Both the position numbers and the translations under genes were made by a program. The notes under the pieces were generated by a model. That model was given only the letters and a program-made list of their open reading frames with translations. It was not told the DNA's origin and did not search any database. This document shows positions 17,946-28,574 of a stretch of DNA of 64,000 nucleotides, piece by piece; the first letter of the stretch is position 1, and the number at the start of each line of letters is the position of its first letter. Origin of the DNA: Thalassospira profundimaris WP0211 (lineage in GTDB: Bacteria; Pseudomonadota; Alphaproteobacteria; Rhodospirillales; Thalassospiraceae); the NCBI RefSeq assembly GCF_000300275.1, contig NZ_AMRN01000002.1, positions 372,001 through 436,000 on the forward strand, given 5' to 3'.

Positions 17946-19835
17946 ATGAGCTTTCCCCAGTCGTTTCTAGACGACCTGCGGGCGCGGGTGGGACTGGCGG
18001 ATGTCGTCGGTACATCGGTGAAGCTGATCAAACGCGGCCGGGAATATTCCGGGCTGTGCCCGTTCCATTCTGAAAAATCCCCGTCCTTTACGGTCAATGA
18101 GCAAAAGGGTTTCTATCATTGCTTTGGTTGTGGCGCGCATGGCGATGTCATCAGCTTTGTGATGAATACCCGTGGCCTGACTTTTATCGAGGCGGTTGAG
18201 GTGCTGGCCAATCAGGTCGGCATGGAAGTCCCCAAACAGTCCCGCGAAGCCCAGGAACGCGAACAGAAGGCCAAAACCCTTTACGAGGTCATGGAGGCAG
18301 CCTGTGCGTTTTTCGAACGCATGTTGCGCATGCCCGAAGGCAAGGAAGGGCTTGATTACTTCCATCAGCGCGGGCTCGATGACAAAACGATATCCGACTT
18401 CCGGCTGGGCTATGCCCCGGACAGCCGGGGGGCGCTGAAGGCAGCGCTCAAGCGCGAAGACATCGATGAAAAACTGATGATCGAGGCCGGGCTTCTGATC
18501 GAGCCCGAAGATGGCAACCGGCAAAGCTACGACCGCTTCCGGGGCCGGGTCATGTTCCCGATCCTGGATCGGCGTGGACGGGTGGTGGCCTTTGGCGGGC
18601 GCGTCATGGGTGATGGCAAGCCGAAATACCTCAACAGCCCGGATACACCGCTGTTTCACAAGGGGCGGTTGTTATATGGTTTGCCGCAGGCCCGAGAAGC
18701 ATCGCAACAGGATGCGCCGATCATTGTTACCGAAGGCTATATGGATGTGATTGCCCTGCACCGTGCGGGCTTTCGCGGGGCGGTGGCGCCACTTGGCACT
18801 GCGGTGACCGAAGAACAGATTGGCGAGCTTTGGAAAATGACCAACGAGCCGATCCTGTGTCTGGATGGCGATGTTGCCGGCAAGCGCGCAGCGGTGCGTG
18901 CCGCCGAACGCGCACTGCCGATTTTGCGCCCGGGCAAGTCATTGCTGTTTTCGATCCTGCCCGAGGGCGAAGACCCGGACAGCCTGATGGCGGCCCCGGA
19001 TGGCTTTAACAGTTTCCGCAAGATCATCGAGCATGCCGTGCCGTTGGCCGAGCTTGTCTGGCGCATGGATGCGGGCACGCACAAGATTGATACCCCGGAA
19101 CGTCGTGCAGCCCTTGAGGCGACGATAAATCAACGCATTTCCGTGATTGCCGATGAAGCAGTGCGGTCGCAATACAATTCGTTTTTCCGCGATCGTATCT
19201 GGAAGCTGTTCAAGGGAGATCGGGGCGGAAAGCCCGCAAACCGGTCGGGAAATTCGGGCAATTTCCAAAATAAAAAATCCGGATGGGGTGGCAAACGGGG
19301 AAAAAATGACCATTTCTGGGGTCCGGCCGGTAAAGCGGTTCCGGGCATGTCGCGACCGCCCATGCAAAAGAAGCGTGACCTGCAAGACTCCATTCTTTTG
19401 CTGACATTGATCAACCATCCTGCCTTGCATGATGAGATTGGTGAACAGCTGGGAATCTATAGTTGTGCAGACTCCGCGCTTGACAATCTTCGTCGGGCCG
19501 TCTTAAAGCTGCTTGACGATGATCCTGGACTTGATTGCGAAACGATCAAGGCCCAATTGGAGCGCGACGGGCTGTCAGAGACAGTTTTGCGGGTGGTGAG
19601 TGCCGATGTTATTGCGCACGCCGCTTTCGCCAAGCCCGAAACGCCGCTCGAACGGGCCCTGACGGGTTGGAAACAGGTTTTTTCCATGGCTGTAAGCTCC
19701 CTGGAGGACGAAGAGGCAAAATACGCCGTCCGACAGTTGGCAGCAGATACCAGCGAGGAGGAATGGGAAAGATTTTCTCACAGACGAGAGGATCTGGCCC
19801 GACGCCGGGAGAAAGTGTTTAAGCTCGACGACTGA
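17946..19835 (+). CDS. dnaG: DNA primase
   Basis: 629 residues. The N-terminal zinc-ribbon has Cys38, His41, Cys59 and Cys62 (LCPFHSEKSPSF, YHCFGCGAHGD). The central TOPRIM/RNA polymerase core includes EGYMDVIALH and the acidic LDGDVAGKRAA. The C-terminal helicase-binding domain starts near 450 after a Gly/Lys/Asn-rich linker (about 415-470) that is longer and more basic than usual. It makes RNA primers for replication with the replicative helicase. ACGGGG precedes the ATG. Confidence 0.98.
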   Translation: MSFPQSFLDDLRARVGLADVVGTSVKLIKRGREYSGLCPFHSEKSPSFTVNEQKGFYHCFGCGAHGDVISFVMNTRGLTFIEAVEVLANQVGMEVPKQSREAQEREQKAKTLYEVMEAACAFFERMLRMPEGKEGLDYFHQRGLDDKTISDFRLGYAPDSRGALKAALKREDIDEKLMIEAGLLIEPEDGNRQSYDRFRGRVMFPILDRRGRVVAFGGRVMGDGKPKYLNSPDTPLFHKGRLLYGLPQAREASQQDAPIIVTEGYMDVIALHRAGFRGAVAPLGTAVTEEQIGELWKMTNEPILCLDGDVAGKRAAVRAAERALPILRPGKSLLFSILPEGEDPDSLMAAPDGFNSFRKIIEHAVPLAELVWRMDAGTHKIDTPERRAALEATINQRISVIADEAVRSQYNSFFRDRIWKLFKGDRGGKPANRSGNSGNFQNKKSGWGGKRGKNDHFWGPAGKAVPGMSRPPMQKKRDLQDSILLLTLINHPALHDEIGEQLGIYSCADSALDNLRRAVLKLLDDDPGLDCETIKAQLERDGLSETVLRVVSADVIAHAAFAKPETPLERALTGWKQVFSMAVSSLEDEEAKYAVRQLAADTSEEEWERFSHRREDLARRREKVFKLDD

Positions 19836-19951
19836 TCATTGATCACGTGTGTGGTCTGGATCAGCGATCGGGCTATTTGTGATTTGCGCTGAAAGACACG
19901 GCGCTTGGGACAACAACGGTACGAACGTACCCAGCGGGAAACGGGGAATAG

Positions 19952-22033
<2,082 letters not shown>

Positions 22034-22086
22034 GAAATTACGCGACGTTCGGGCTTGACCTTGGCCGGAAAATCGCTAGTTTTCGG

Positions 22087-22120
22087 GACCGCACCGGACC
22101 ACCGGTGCGGTCTTTTCTTT
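22087..22120 (+). terminator. Terminator of rpoD
   Basis: GACCGCACCGG (22087-22097) pairs with CCGGTGCGGTC (22102-22112), loop ACCA, followed by TTTTCTTT. Confidence 0.9.
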
Positions 22121-22139
22121 ACCCGGACTTTTGTCTTGG

Positions 22140-22213
22140 GGGCCCGTAGCTCAATTGGTTAGAGCCGACCGCTCATAACGGTCTGGTTGGGGGTTCAAGT
22201 CCCTCCGGGCCTA
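22140..22213 (+). tRNA. tRNA with CAU anticodon, probably tRNA-Ile2
   Basis: 74 nt folding into a full cloverleaf. The acceptor GGGCCCG (22140-22146) pairs with CGGGCCT (22206-22212), discriminator A22213. The D arm includes GCTCAATTGGTTAGAGC; the anticodon stem GACCG/CGGTC has loop CTCATAA; the T arm is GGGGG/CCCTC with TTCAAGT. CCA is not fully encoded (CCG follows). A CAU anticodon can be Met or lysidine-modified Ile2. The G1-U72 acceptor and the location after rpoD recall alphaproteobacterial Ile2 genes, but this is not certain. Confidence 0.9.
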
Positions 22214-22216
22214 CCG

Positions 22217-22251
22217 TGGAGCAGTGATTACAGAGCGTACTCACTGCTCCA
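22217..22251 (+). terminator. Hairpin after the tRNA
   Basis: TGGAGCAGTGA (22217-22227) pairs with TCACTGCTCCA (22241-22251), an 11-bp stem directly after the tRNA. There is no strong T-run; it may act as a terminator or a processing signal. Confidence 0.5.
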
Positions 22252-22347
22252 TCGCTTTCAATCCTCGTGCAAGAATTAGTCTGATATCGCAGGGTTCGAT
22301 AAACATGCCGGTCACAGAATTTGTGCCGTCGGACCGGAATATGTCAT

Positions 22348-22638
22348 TTAGTGCAAGGACGCGATCAAGCCCGTTACAATGTTCTGACGATTCTTAGCTG
22401 AGTGCGTCAGGTCTGCGAAACTGATCATTACTTTTTCAAGTGTTGCCCAAGCGGTTTCTTTTGACATCGCGCTGAGGTCGCGCGCGACTTGCCATGGATC
22501 CAGCCCAAGTCTGGCCAACATTGAAAGTGTTGTAACAGGCGTTCCGTTCAAACCTGCACCGATCCTTGTTTGCAGAAACCTGTCGTATCGTGTGTCGAGG
22601 CCGTTTGGATAGTTTTCCATAATGATAGACCAATCCAT
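22348..22638 (-). CDS. Conserved small hypothetical protein
   Basis: 96 residues starting MDWSIIMENYPNGLDTRYD, with GAGLNGTPVTTLSMLARLGL and DPWQVARDLSAM. It is soluble and mainly helical. The composition (regular helices, LxxLGLDPW motif) looks like a real protein, and I recall similar short proteins in alphaproteobacteria without a named function. There is no clear ribosome site; an internal Met at residue 7 is an alternative start. Confidence 0.65.
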   Translation of the reverse strand: MDWSIIMENYPNGLDTRYDRFLQTRIGAGLNGTPVTTLSMLARLGLDPWQVARDLSAMSKETAWATLEKVMISFADLTHSAKNRQNIVTGLIASLH

Positions 22639-23189
22639 GCAAATGTCGGTGTTCGATCTTTGGCAAGAAGCCTGATTTAACTGCCCTGGCGAAATGCCAT
22701 GTGGTTGACATTATGGATCAAGCTGTGCGCGGCGGAGCTAATGTGGATTAGTTGAGCGTTCATAACGCTATTTGGCGCGCAGAAAGAAGGGCTGCTCGGC
22801 TTTGCCAAAATCGATCTCGCATCTGAACGGATTTCTTTCAATTGCAGACGGAGCATTTTGCCAAAACTAACCGAGGTTAGCTCCGCAGGCACACAATCGG
22901 TGTAAAAGAGTAGTCTTCATTAAATGTTCTGCGATGTTGGATCGCATCTCGTAACCGGTCGGCTTGGATTAAAATCAAGGCCGGTCTCTGCCTGCGGGTT
23001 GCTGGCAGGCGCCGATTTGATCGCTGTATCAATCCGTAATTTTCCAATCATTTGAAAAATCGCGACGCATGTTCGTTCGCGTCGTTATGCGTGCTTCGAA
23101 AAGCAAAGAGCCGTGTTTTATCAAGCCCTCTTTGCGCGAAACAATCCAGACATTTGAGCCCTTTATCTGCCCTTTTGGAGGACAAGATT
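22639..23189. other. Long intergenic region
   Basis: 551 bases. A GCCTGC/GCAGGC hairpin lies near 22989-23010. No convincing gene, RNA or operator was seen; a 71-residue frame on the minus strand (22677-22892) has no protein-like features. Confidence 0.4.
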
Positions 23190-23543
23190 ATGAACTATCC
23201 CGATTGGTTGAAGCCTTATGTTCTTGGTGCGGTTTCCGGTGCGGCTTTGGCAACGGTTGTCGGCTTTACCTGGGGCGGCTGGGTGACGGGCGGTGACGCG
23301 CGTCAGATGTCAGAGACAATGTCCGATGACAAAGTGATCGCCGCGTTGGTGCCTGTTTGTGTTGCCAAGGCGAGTGCGGATTTAAATCGTGCGGCAAAAC
23401 TCGAAACGATCCGGGGGGCTTCAAGTTATCAGCAAAGAGAAGCCCTGATGGAAGCCGGCTGGGCAACGATGCCAGGCACCGATATTCCAAACCGCGATCT
23501 TGCACAGGCTTGCGTCAAAGCGCTTGAGCCGGAGTTGTCATAA
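23190..23543 (+). CDS. Small membrane-anchored protein of unknown function
   Basis: 117 residues from the ATG at 23190, preceded by GGAGGA. The reading frame continues upstream but that part is not protein-like. One N-terminal membrane segment (about 9-30, LGAVSGAALATVVGFTWGGW) is followed by a VTGG turn and a soluble domain with LVPVCVAKAS, SYQQREALMEAGWATMPG and LAQACVKAL. Proteins with this layout are widespread in alphaproteobacteria and have no assigned role. It is followed 26 bases later by the next hypothetical gene. Confidence 0.85.
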   Translation: MNYPDWLKPYVLGAVSGAALATVVGFTWGGWVTGGDARQMSETMSDDKVIAALVPVCVAKASADLNRAAKLETIRGASSYQQREALMEAGWATMPGTDIPNRDLAQACVKALEPELS

Positions 23544-23569
23544 TTGCAAAACCCAAGGAGACAAAGATA

Positions 23570-24064
23570 GTGTCAGACGAGAGAAGGGCCTCTCCTTTGC
23601 CGCCTGAGGCGACATCCTTGGAGCGGCGGGTTCTTGCCCATGAGAGGATTTTGCAATCGCTTATCGCTTACATGTCGCGAAGCGATCCGCGATTTGTTGA
23701 GCATCTGCAAGACAGGTTTGTTGTGCCGATGTCGCGGGCGCCTCATGAGCATGACCACAAAGAAACAGACGAATATGCCGAAGATTTCATTCGCGCTGTG
23801 ATGTTGCTTGAGGCGAAAGGCCTGACAGACCGTGACAAATCCGCGCTGAGCAAGAATACGTCGGTCAGGCAACAGGGCGGTGTCGACTTTGTCCATGCAC
23901 CCTATGCACAGCGTATCGAGCGCGGCGGTCGGGTTGATCGTGTGCAGTTGATCAAAAAGAACAACATCTGGGAAATCAGTGTGGATGGCGTTTTTCGCGG
24001 GCACTATCACGACCGCGAGCATGCCCTTGCAGCCGAGGCCCTTGCGAAGCTCTCACTATCTTGA
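23570..24064 (+). CDS. Hypothetical protein
   Basis: 164 residues from a GTG at 23570 with AAGGAG upstream. It begins MSDERRASPLPPEATSLERR. The first half is helical (SLERRVLAHERILQSLIAYM). The last 45 residues (VDRVQLIKKNNIWEISVDGV, then YHDREHALAAEALAKL) resemble a compact alpha/beta module of the DUF2188 type, which is a tentative comparison. It probably shares a transcript with the small membrane protein before it. Confidence 0.75.
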   Translation: MSDERRASPLPPEATSLERRVLAHERILQSLIAYMSRSDPRFVEHLQDRFVVPMSRAPHEHDHKETDEYAEDFIRAVMLLEAKGLTDRDKSALSKNTSVRQQGGVDFVHAPYAQRIERGGRVDRVQLIKKNNIWEISVDGVFRGHYHDREHALAAEALAKLSLS

Positions 24065-24119
24065 GGACGCTTTGCAAGGCTGTTGCTTTGTCCCACTCAA
24101 CTCGGTCAGGACACCTTAA

Positions 24120-24923
24120 ATGCGTTTAAGCATTGGATATTATTTCCAGTATCAATTGCAGCAAATCACACCAATGATCGCGCTGCTAAATGTTCATCAC
24201 TCCCGCGTTCATGATCTTGAGGGCGACGACCGCCTGCAGACAGTACCGGAACTGGCGCAAACACGTTATGTCGACGGGTTTGGCAACATCTGTACGCGTT
24301 GGACTGCGCCGGTCGGTAAATTCGTCTTGCAATCAGACGGCGTTATCTTCGATGACGGGACCGAGGATGAGCCATGCCGGGATGCCAAACAGCATGCGGT
24401 CGAGGATTTGCCATCTGATACGATCATTTACCTTCTTGGCAGTCGCTATTGCGATACGGACCTGCTGTCAAACGAAGCGTGGCGACTTTTTGAACGCACA
24501 CCGCCGGGTTCGGAAAGGGTTCAGGTGATATGTGATTTCGTCTACGATCACATCACGTTTGGATATCTTGATGCACGTGCGACACGGACCGCATCAGAGG
24601 CGCTTAAGGAGCGACGCGGCGTTTGCCGGGATTTCACGCATCTTGCCATCGCACTGTGTCGCTGCATGAATATTCCGGCGCGTTACTGCACCGGATATCT
24701 CAGTGATATCGGAGAACCATTGCCCCATCCGAGCGGCGATTTTGCGGCATGGATGGAGGTTTACCTTTCTGGCCGATGGTGGGTATTCGATCCCAGAAAC
24801 AATTCCCCGCGGGTCGGTCGTGTATTGATCGCCAGAGGACGGGATGCGGCCGATGTGCCATTGCTGCAAACCTTTGGCGAAAGCATTTTGCGAGACTTCC
24901 GCGTTTGGACGGAAGAATTGTGA
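24120..24923 (+). CDS. Transglutaminase-like protein, His position altered
   Basis: 267 residues. The N-terminal beta domain typical of bacterial transglutaminase-like proteins is followed by the papain-like core: RRGVCRDFTHLAIALCRCMN with the nucleophile Cys, then GDFAAWMEVYLSGRWWVFDPRNN with the Asp. In most homologues the His stands where this protein has Ala (DF-A-AW instead of DF-H-AW). I recall other members with Ser or Ala there, so it may be a subfamily trait. No signal peptide. AGGA lies upstream of the ATG. The second transglutaminase-like gene follows after 54 bases. Confidence 0.88.
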   Translation: MRLSIGYYFQYQLQQITPMIALLNVHHSRVHDLEGDDRLQTVPELAQTRYVDGFGNICTRWTAPVGKFVLQSDGVIFDDGTEDEPCRDAKQHAVEDLPSDTIIYLLGSRYCDTDLLSNEAWRLFERTPPGSERVQVICDFVYDHITFGYLDARATRTASEALKERRGVCRDFTHLAIALCRCMNIPARYCTGYLSDIGEPLPHPSGDFAAWMEVYLSGRWWVFDPRNNSPRVGRVLIARGRDAADVPLLQTFGESILRDFRVWTEEL

Positions 24924-24977
24924 TGCTTTTTCATGATGGGTTCCAAAAAACCGCTCAAGAGATAGCGGGGCCAGCTT

Positions 24978-25838
24978 ATGCTGTCTCTTGATCTGGTCCA
25001 TTCAACGATCTACCGCTATCACTGGCCGGTTTTACTTGGGCCGCATCGATTGATGCTCCGCCCACGAGAGGCGCGCGATACCCGTCTGGTGTCCTTTGAG
25101 GTCACAATGAACCCGGACGCAGAGTTGGTCTGGACTCATGATGTTGCTGGCAACGCGATCGCAACAGCAAATTTCAAGGACAAGACCGACTATCTTAAAA
25201 TTGAAAGCCGGTCCAAAATCGAGATGGCTGCTTCGCAATGGCCGGTTTTTACAATCTCGGCGGCGGCGTGTACTTTTCCGTTCTCATATTCAGACGATGA
25301 ATGGATTGATCTCGGTGCTTTGACAGCACAGCATTACCCGGATCCGACCGGGCGATTATCAGACTGGGTGAATGGTTTTATTTTCAGCAGCCCGACAGAC
25401 ACGCTGTCCTTGTTAAAGGACATTAGCTTCGGGATATCGCAACGCACGACCTACAGAAGGCGGGAGAGCGAAGGCACACAAACCCCGCTGGAAACGCTGA
25501 ACAATCAGGAAGGATCGTGTCGCGATTTTGCTGTTTTGTTCGTTGCCGCTGCGCGTTGCCTTGGTTTCGGGGCAAGAATTGTGTCCGGGTATCTGGTAAA
25601 TACAGATAGCAGCTTAAGAGGATCAGATGGGTCAGGTTCAACGCATGCCTGGGCGGAGGTCTTTCTTCCTGGTGCCGGTTGGGTTGCGTTTGATCCGACA
25701 AACCGCAGTGTGGGATCGGGCAATCTTATTTCGGTTGCCGTGGTTCGTGAAATGACGCAGGCCGTTCCGGTCGCCGGTGAGTTCACAGGGGGCAGGGGCG
25801 CACTTATTGACATGAACGTTGCCGTCTCCATCACTTAA
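24978..25838 (+). CDS. Transglutaminase-like protein (complete triad)
   Basis: 286 residues. The N-terminal domain (MLSLDLVHSTIYRYHWPVLL, PHRLMLRPRE) is typical of bacterial transglutaminase-like proteins. The core has Cys in EGSCRDFAVLFVAAARCLG, His in GSTHAWAEVFL and Asp in GWVAFDPTNR. It is likely a cytoplasmic cysteine peptidase or transglutaminase of unknown substrate. It pairs with the preceding paralogue that lacks the His, which suggests a functional unit of one active and one altered member. Confidence 0.9.
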   Translation: MLSLDLVHSTIYRYHWPVLLGPHRLMLRPREARDTRLVSFEVTMNPDAELVWTHDVAGNAIATANFKDKTDYLKIESRSKIEMAASQWPVFTISAAACTFPFSYSDDEWIDLGALTAQHYPDPTGRLSDWVNGFIFSSPTDTLSLLKDISFGISQRTTYRRRESEGTQTPLETLNNQEGSCRDFAVLFVAAARCLGFGARIVSGYLVNTDSSLRGSDGSGSTHAWAEVFLPGAGWVAFDPTNRSVGSGNLISVAVVREMTQAVPVAGEFTGGRGALIDMNVAVSIT

Positions 25839-25893
25839 ATCCCGCGCCAGTTCAGTGATCTTGTTTTTTGCTAATCTACCCAGCGAATTTGAT

Positions 25894-26130
25894 CTATTTG
25901 AGTTTCAGCGCATTCCCACCCTTGATGATCCTGTCGATCAGGCTGTGGACAGCCTGATGATCTGTTTGGGATGGAGTGCCTGCGGTTGCGGGATTATGTG
26001 CGTCTCTCGCATCCTCAAGAATACCGGCGATATCCTCCGTGCTGAGAATTCCAAGATCGCCCAGGCATATTAGAGTAGACTCGCAAATCGACAGCGCTGC
26101 AGATCCCTGGATATCCATAGAAGAGTTCAT
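25894..26130 (-). CDS. Small conserved hypothetical protein
   Basis: 78 residues (MNSSMDIQGSAALSICESTL, LICLGDLGILSTEDIAGILE). AAAGGGCG precedes the ATG on the minus strand. It is soluble and helical; the ALSICESTLICLGDLGIL pattern recalls a small alphaproteobacterial family with no assigned function. It is divergent from the Crp/Fnr regulator at 26298, so the intervening 170 bases may control both. Confidence 0.75.
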   Translation of the reverse strand: MNSSMDIQGSAALSICESTLICLGDLGILSTEDIAGILEDARDAHNPATAGTPSQTDHQAVHSLIDRIIKGGNALKLK

Positions 26131-26297
26131 GGTGCGCCCTTTCTTCTGTGCGCTTTGGCACGCAAAGCCATGGTTTAGGTTCCGCTTTTCCTATCGCCCC
26201 TCGGTCCGGCGCAGCATCGGCAGGTTGGTCTTAACAGGGTTGCTGACTTCCGTGCGACAATGAGGGGCGCCGATATTCAATGGTGAGGACGGGTTTG

Positions 26298-27032
26298 ATG
26301 GTTTCCTCGACGGCGGCTGTTTCAAAGCGACTGAAAAACTATATCGACCTGACAGAACAGGAGCTCGATACCCTTTCAAGAATGATTGGTCCGTCGCGGA
26401 TGATTTCTGCAGGTGGAGAAATCGTTCACGAAGGGCAAAGCGGGCATCGTGCCTTCATTTTGCAGGACGGTTGGGTGATGTCCTACAAGTTGCTTCCCGA
26501 AGGTGCGCGCCAGATTATTGACTTTCAGGTGCCCGGTGACTTCCTCGGGTTGCGAAGTTTGTTGCTTCGCACGTCGGACCATAGCTTTGAGGCGGTAACG
26601 GATGTTCTGGTTGGCGAAGTCAAAGCGCAAGACATGTTGTCAGCTTTCTCATCAGCACCGCGTTTGGCGATGTCGATATTGTGGTCAGTGTCCTGCGACG
26701 AGGCGATGGTTGTGGAGCATCTCGTCAATATCGGCAGACGCTCGGCGATTGAGAGAACTGCGCACTTTCTTCTGGAACTTGGTGCGCGGCTCAGATCAAT
26801 CGGTGTCGGTGATGCGCACGGTTATCCGTGTCCTTTATCGCAATACCAACTGGCCGATACGCTTGGCCTTAGCGCCATCCACATCAATCGCGTTTTGCGC
26901 CAACTGCGAGAACAGAATTTGGTCACTTTCCAAAAGGGAGTTGTCCAGTTCAACGATTTGAAAAAACTGACCGAACTTGCTGAATTCGAAATGGGATACC
27001 TCGATCAGGTTGGCCCCGTTCTTGTATCGTAA
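26298..27032 (+). CDS. Crp/Fnr-family transcriptional regulator
   Basis: 244 residues from the ATG at 26298 with GAGGACGGG upstream; an ATG at 26280 is possible. An N-terminal cyclic-nucleotide-binding-like barrel (about 30-120, RAFILQDGWVMSYKLL) and a dimer helix lead to a C-terminal winged helix (QYQLADTLGLSAIHINRVLRQ). There is no N-terminal Cys cluster of the oxygen-sensing Fnr type, so it is not a classical [4Fe-4S] Fnr; the ligand is unknown. It resembles the Crp-like regulators often found as stand-alone genes in Rhodospirillales and Rhizobiales. Confidence 0.92.
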   Translation: MVSSTAAVSKRLKNYIDLTEQELDTLSRMIGPSRMISAGGEIVHEGQSGHRAFILQDGWVMSYKLLPEGARQIIDFQVPGDFLGLRSLLLRTSDHSFEAVTDVLVGEVKAQDMLSAFSSAPRLAMSILWSVSCDEAMVVEHLVNIGRRSAIERTAHFLLELGARLRSIGVGDAHGYPCPLSQYQLADTLGLSAIHINRVLRQLREQNLVTFQKGVVQFNDLKKLTELAEFEMGYLDQVGPVLVS

Positions 27033-27055
27033 GTCATCCTGACCAATCGTGTTGG

Positions 27056-27298
27056 TTACGAGAAATCCTTGCCAATCATCCACTTTTCTACGTCAGCAAC
27101 GGCTTCTTCCTCGGAAATGGCGCGGCGCACTTTGATCATGTTACACAGCTGCCCCTTGGTCTTTATTGTTGATAGGTCATAGTGGGTAAGGAAGTTCCAA
27201 TTGTTTTTGGCGTCGGCAAGGTAGCCTTTTTTGCGTTTAAGCGTTTCGGGCGTCTCGCCACCTGTAAATAGAAGAAGAGTTGTCGTCAGGAAGCGAGC
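27056..27298 (-). pseudogene. Remnant of a CsbD-like stress protein
   Basis: On the minus strand an open frame ends with TAA at 27056-27058. It reads about 69 plausible residues, including NNWNFLTHYDLSTIKTKGQL and ISEEEAVADVEKWM. The spacing of W, LT..DL, K.QL, I..EEA and DV..W matches the CsbD family (general stress proteins). No ATG, GTG or TTG start exists in frame before an upstream stop near 27300, so the N-terminus seems lost. A frameshifted start outside the region cannot be excluded. Confidence 0.45.
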
Positions 27299-27566
27299 CG
27301 CTTGATTTCAGGCGGGTTAAGTCCCGCCTGTATCATACCCCTAACTCGGGTGTGCCCATTGAGATCGGAGTCATCGGCATTGATCCTGATGTTTTTGATC
27401 GTGCAGCCTTGCAAGATGGCGCGAGGGTTTTAAGAGATCTTCACACTGAAGAGAGTGTTTTGAGGGTTTCTGCGTTTGATCGGTTTGCAATTGAACGCGG
27501 TGAGAATGAGGGAATGTCGGTCACGCGAAGGGAAGTCGAGGTTGCTGGAAGTAGCGTCGACTGAGT
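27299..27566. other. Intergenic remainder between CsbD-like remnant and cysG
   Basis: CAGGCGGG/CCCGCCTG (27309-27330) forms an 8-bp hairpin without a T-run. A short plus-strand open frame (27280-27564) has no family features and is not called. Confidence 0.35.
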
Positions 27567-28574
27567 TCAATTTCGGTACAGCTGCAAGACGTTCATGCCT
27601 TGTTGGGTGAAGAACTGTATCTGCCTTCCCAATGTCTGTTGGTTGTAAGTGATTCCTGATGGTTGGGAGGTGGAAGTGCTCATGCTGATGAGGGTCGCAT
27701 CCCGGCGGGCCAGAGCAAGAATGTCGGGTGCCACGTTCTTGTCGTGGAAAATGATATCGGCTGTTTCGATGTTGCCGGCAACGCCATGCGGGATGTCATA
27801 GGCGTTATCGGCGTTGATTGTGACCTGCAAGGATTGGCCGGACGGCACGGTTGCGCTGCTGCCTTGCGGGACAAAGGTGCGGAGTTCATGTGCGAGGTCA
27901 TCGGGCGTGACGTTGCCGGTGTTGTCCGCGCGCAAGGCGTTTTGGAAAAACCGGGTCCAGAAGCGCTGTCGAGACAGGCTGTCGCTTAAATGCGCGGCGA
28001 CTGTTTCGCGGGCATCACGTGCGATTTTGGCAATGTTTGACAAGGTTGCCGGGAACACGGTTTCAAGCCGCTGGCGTAGCATGCGTGCCAGTGCCGGGGC
28101 ACAGGCACCCGTCGAGATCGTGATCATGATGGGCGCGCGATCAAGAATGGCGGGCACAATGAAGTCGCAATGCGCGGTCTTGTCGACGACATTGAGCAAG
28201 ATGTTGCGTCGTTTGGTTGCCGCCTCGACCCGCTTGGTCAGGTGGGGATTGTCCGTCGCGTCAAACACCATGATCGCGCCATTAATCATGGTATCGACAA
28301 ACGGGGCACGTTCCCATGTGATCTGACCGGTATTGTGCATGTTTGCAACATCATCGCACACTTCAGGCGCAATTACCGTGATGTCGGCGTGACTGCGCAG
28401 CAGAAGGCGGAGCTTGCCCGCGGCAACTTCGCCGCCCCCAAGCACAACGACCTTCTTGCCCTGCACTTTCACAAATGCCGGGAAGTAGGCGAATTTTTCG
28501 TCCGGCTGATCGGTGGTTGACCGAGGTGCCGTGGCGTACAGAGTGCTATTCTGCGGCGCGCGGTAATACGTCAT
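27567..28574 (-). CDS. cysG: Siroheme synthase N-domain protein with truncated SUMT domain
   Basis: 335 residues. Residues about 30-240 form the CysG N-terminal (Met8p-like) precorrin-2 dehydrogenase/ferrochelatase: VVVLGGGEVAAGKLRLLL (NAD site), VFDATDN, STGACAPALARMLRQRLE. Residues 251-335 resemble only the start of the uroporphyrinogen-III methyltransferase domain (ETADIIFHDKNVAPDILALA) and stop at NVLQLYRN, where the full domain continues with the glycine-rich SAM site. It should make siroheme from precorrin-2 for NirB, with methylation supplied by a separate enzyme. It overlaps nasA by 29 bases and ends the nirBD-nasA operon. Confidence 0.9.
   Translation of the reverse strand: MTYYRAPQNSTLYATAPRSTTDQPDEKFAYFPAFVKVQGKKVVVLGGGEVAAGKLRLLLRSHADITVIAPEVCDDVANMHNTGQITWERAPFVDTMINGAIMVFDATDNPHLTKRVEAATKRRNILLNVVDKTAHCDFIVPAILDRAPIMITISTGACAPALARMLRQRLETVFPATLSNIAKIARDARETVAAHLSDSLSRQRFWTRFFQNALRADNTGNVTPDDLAHELRTFVPQGSSATVPSGQSLQVTINADNAYDIPHGVAGNIETADIIFHDKNVAPDILALARRDATLISMSTSTSQPSGITYNQQTLGRQIQFFTQQGMNVLQLYRN

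Noticed and set aside
22140-22213. tRNA as the attachment site of an element
   Set aside because: No integrase or repeat of the tRNA 3' end is nearby; the only integrase is 20 kb away with its own repeats.
22677-22892. 71-residue minus-strand frame in the long gap before 23190
   Set aside because: Composition looks random and no ribosome site was found.
27280-27564. 94-residue plus-strand frame before cysG
   Set aside because: No start signal or family pattern; it crosses a hairpin and lies in an apparent decay region.
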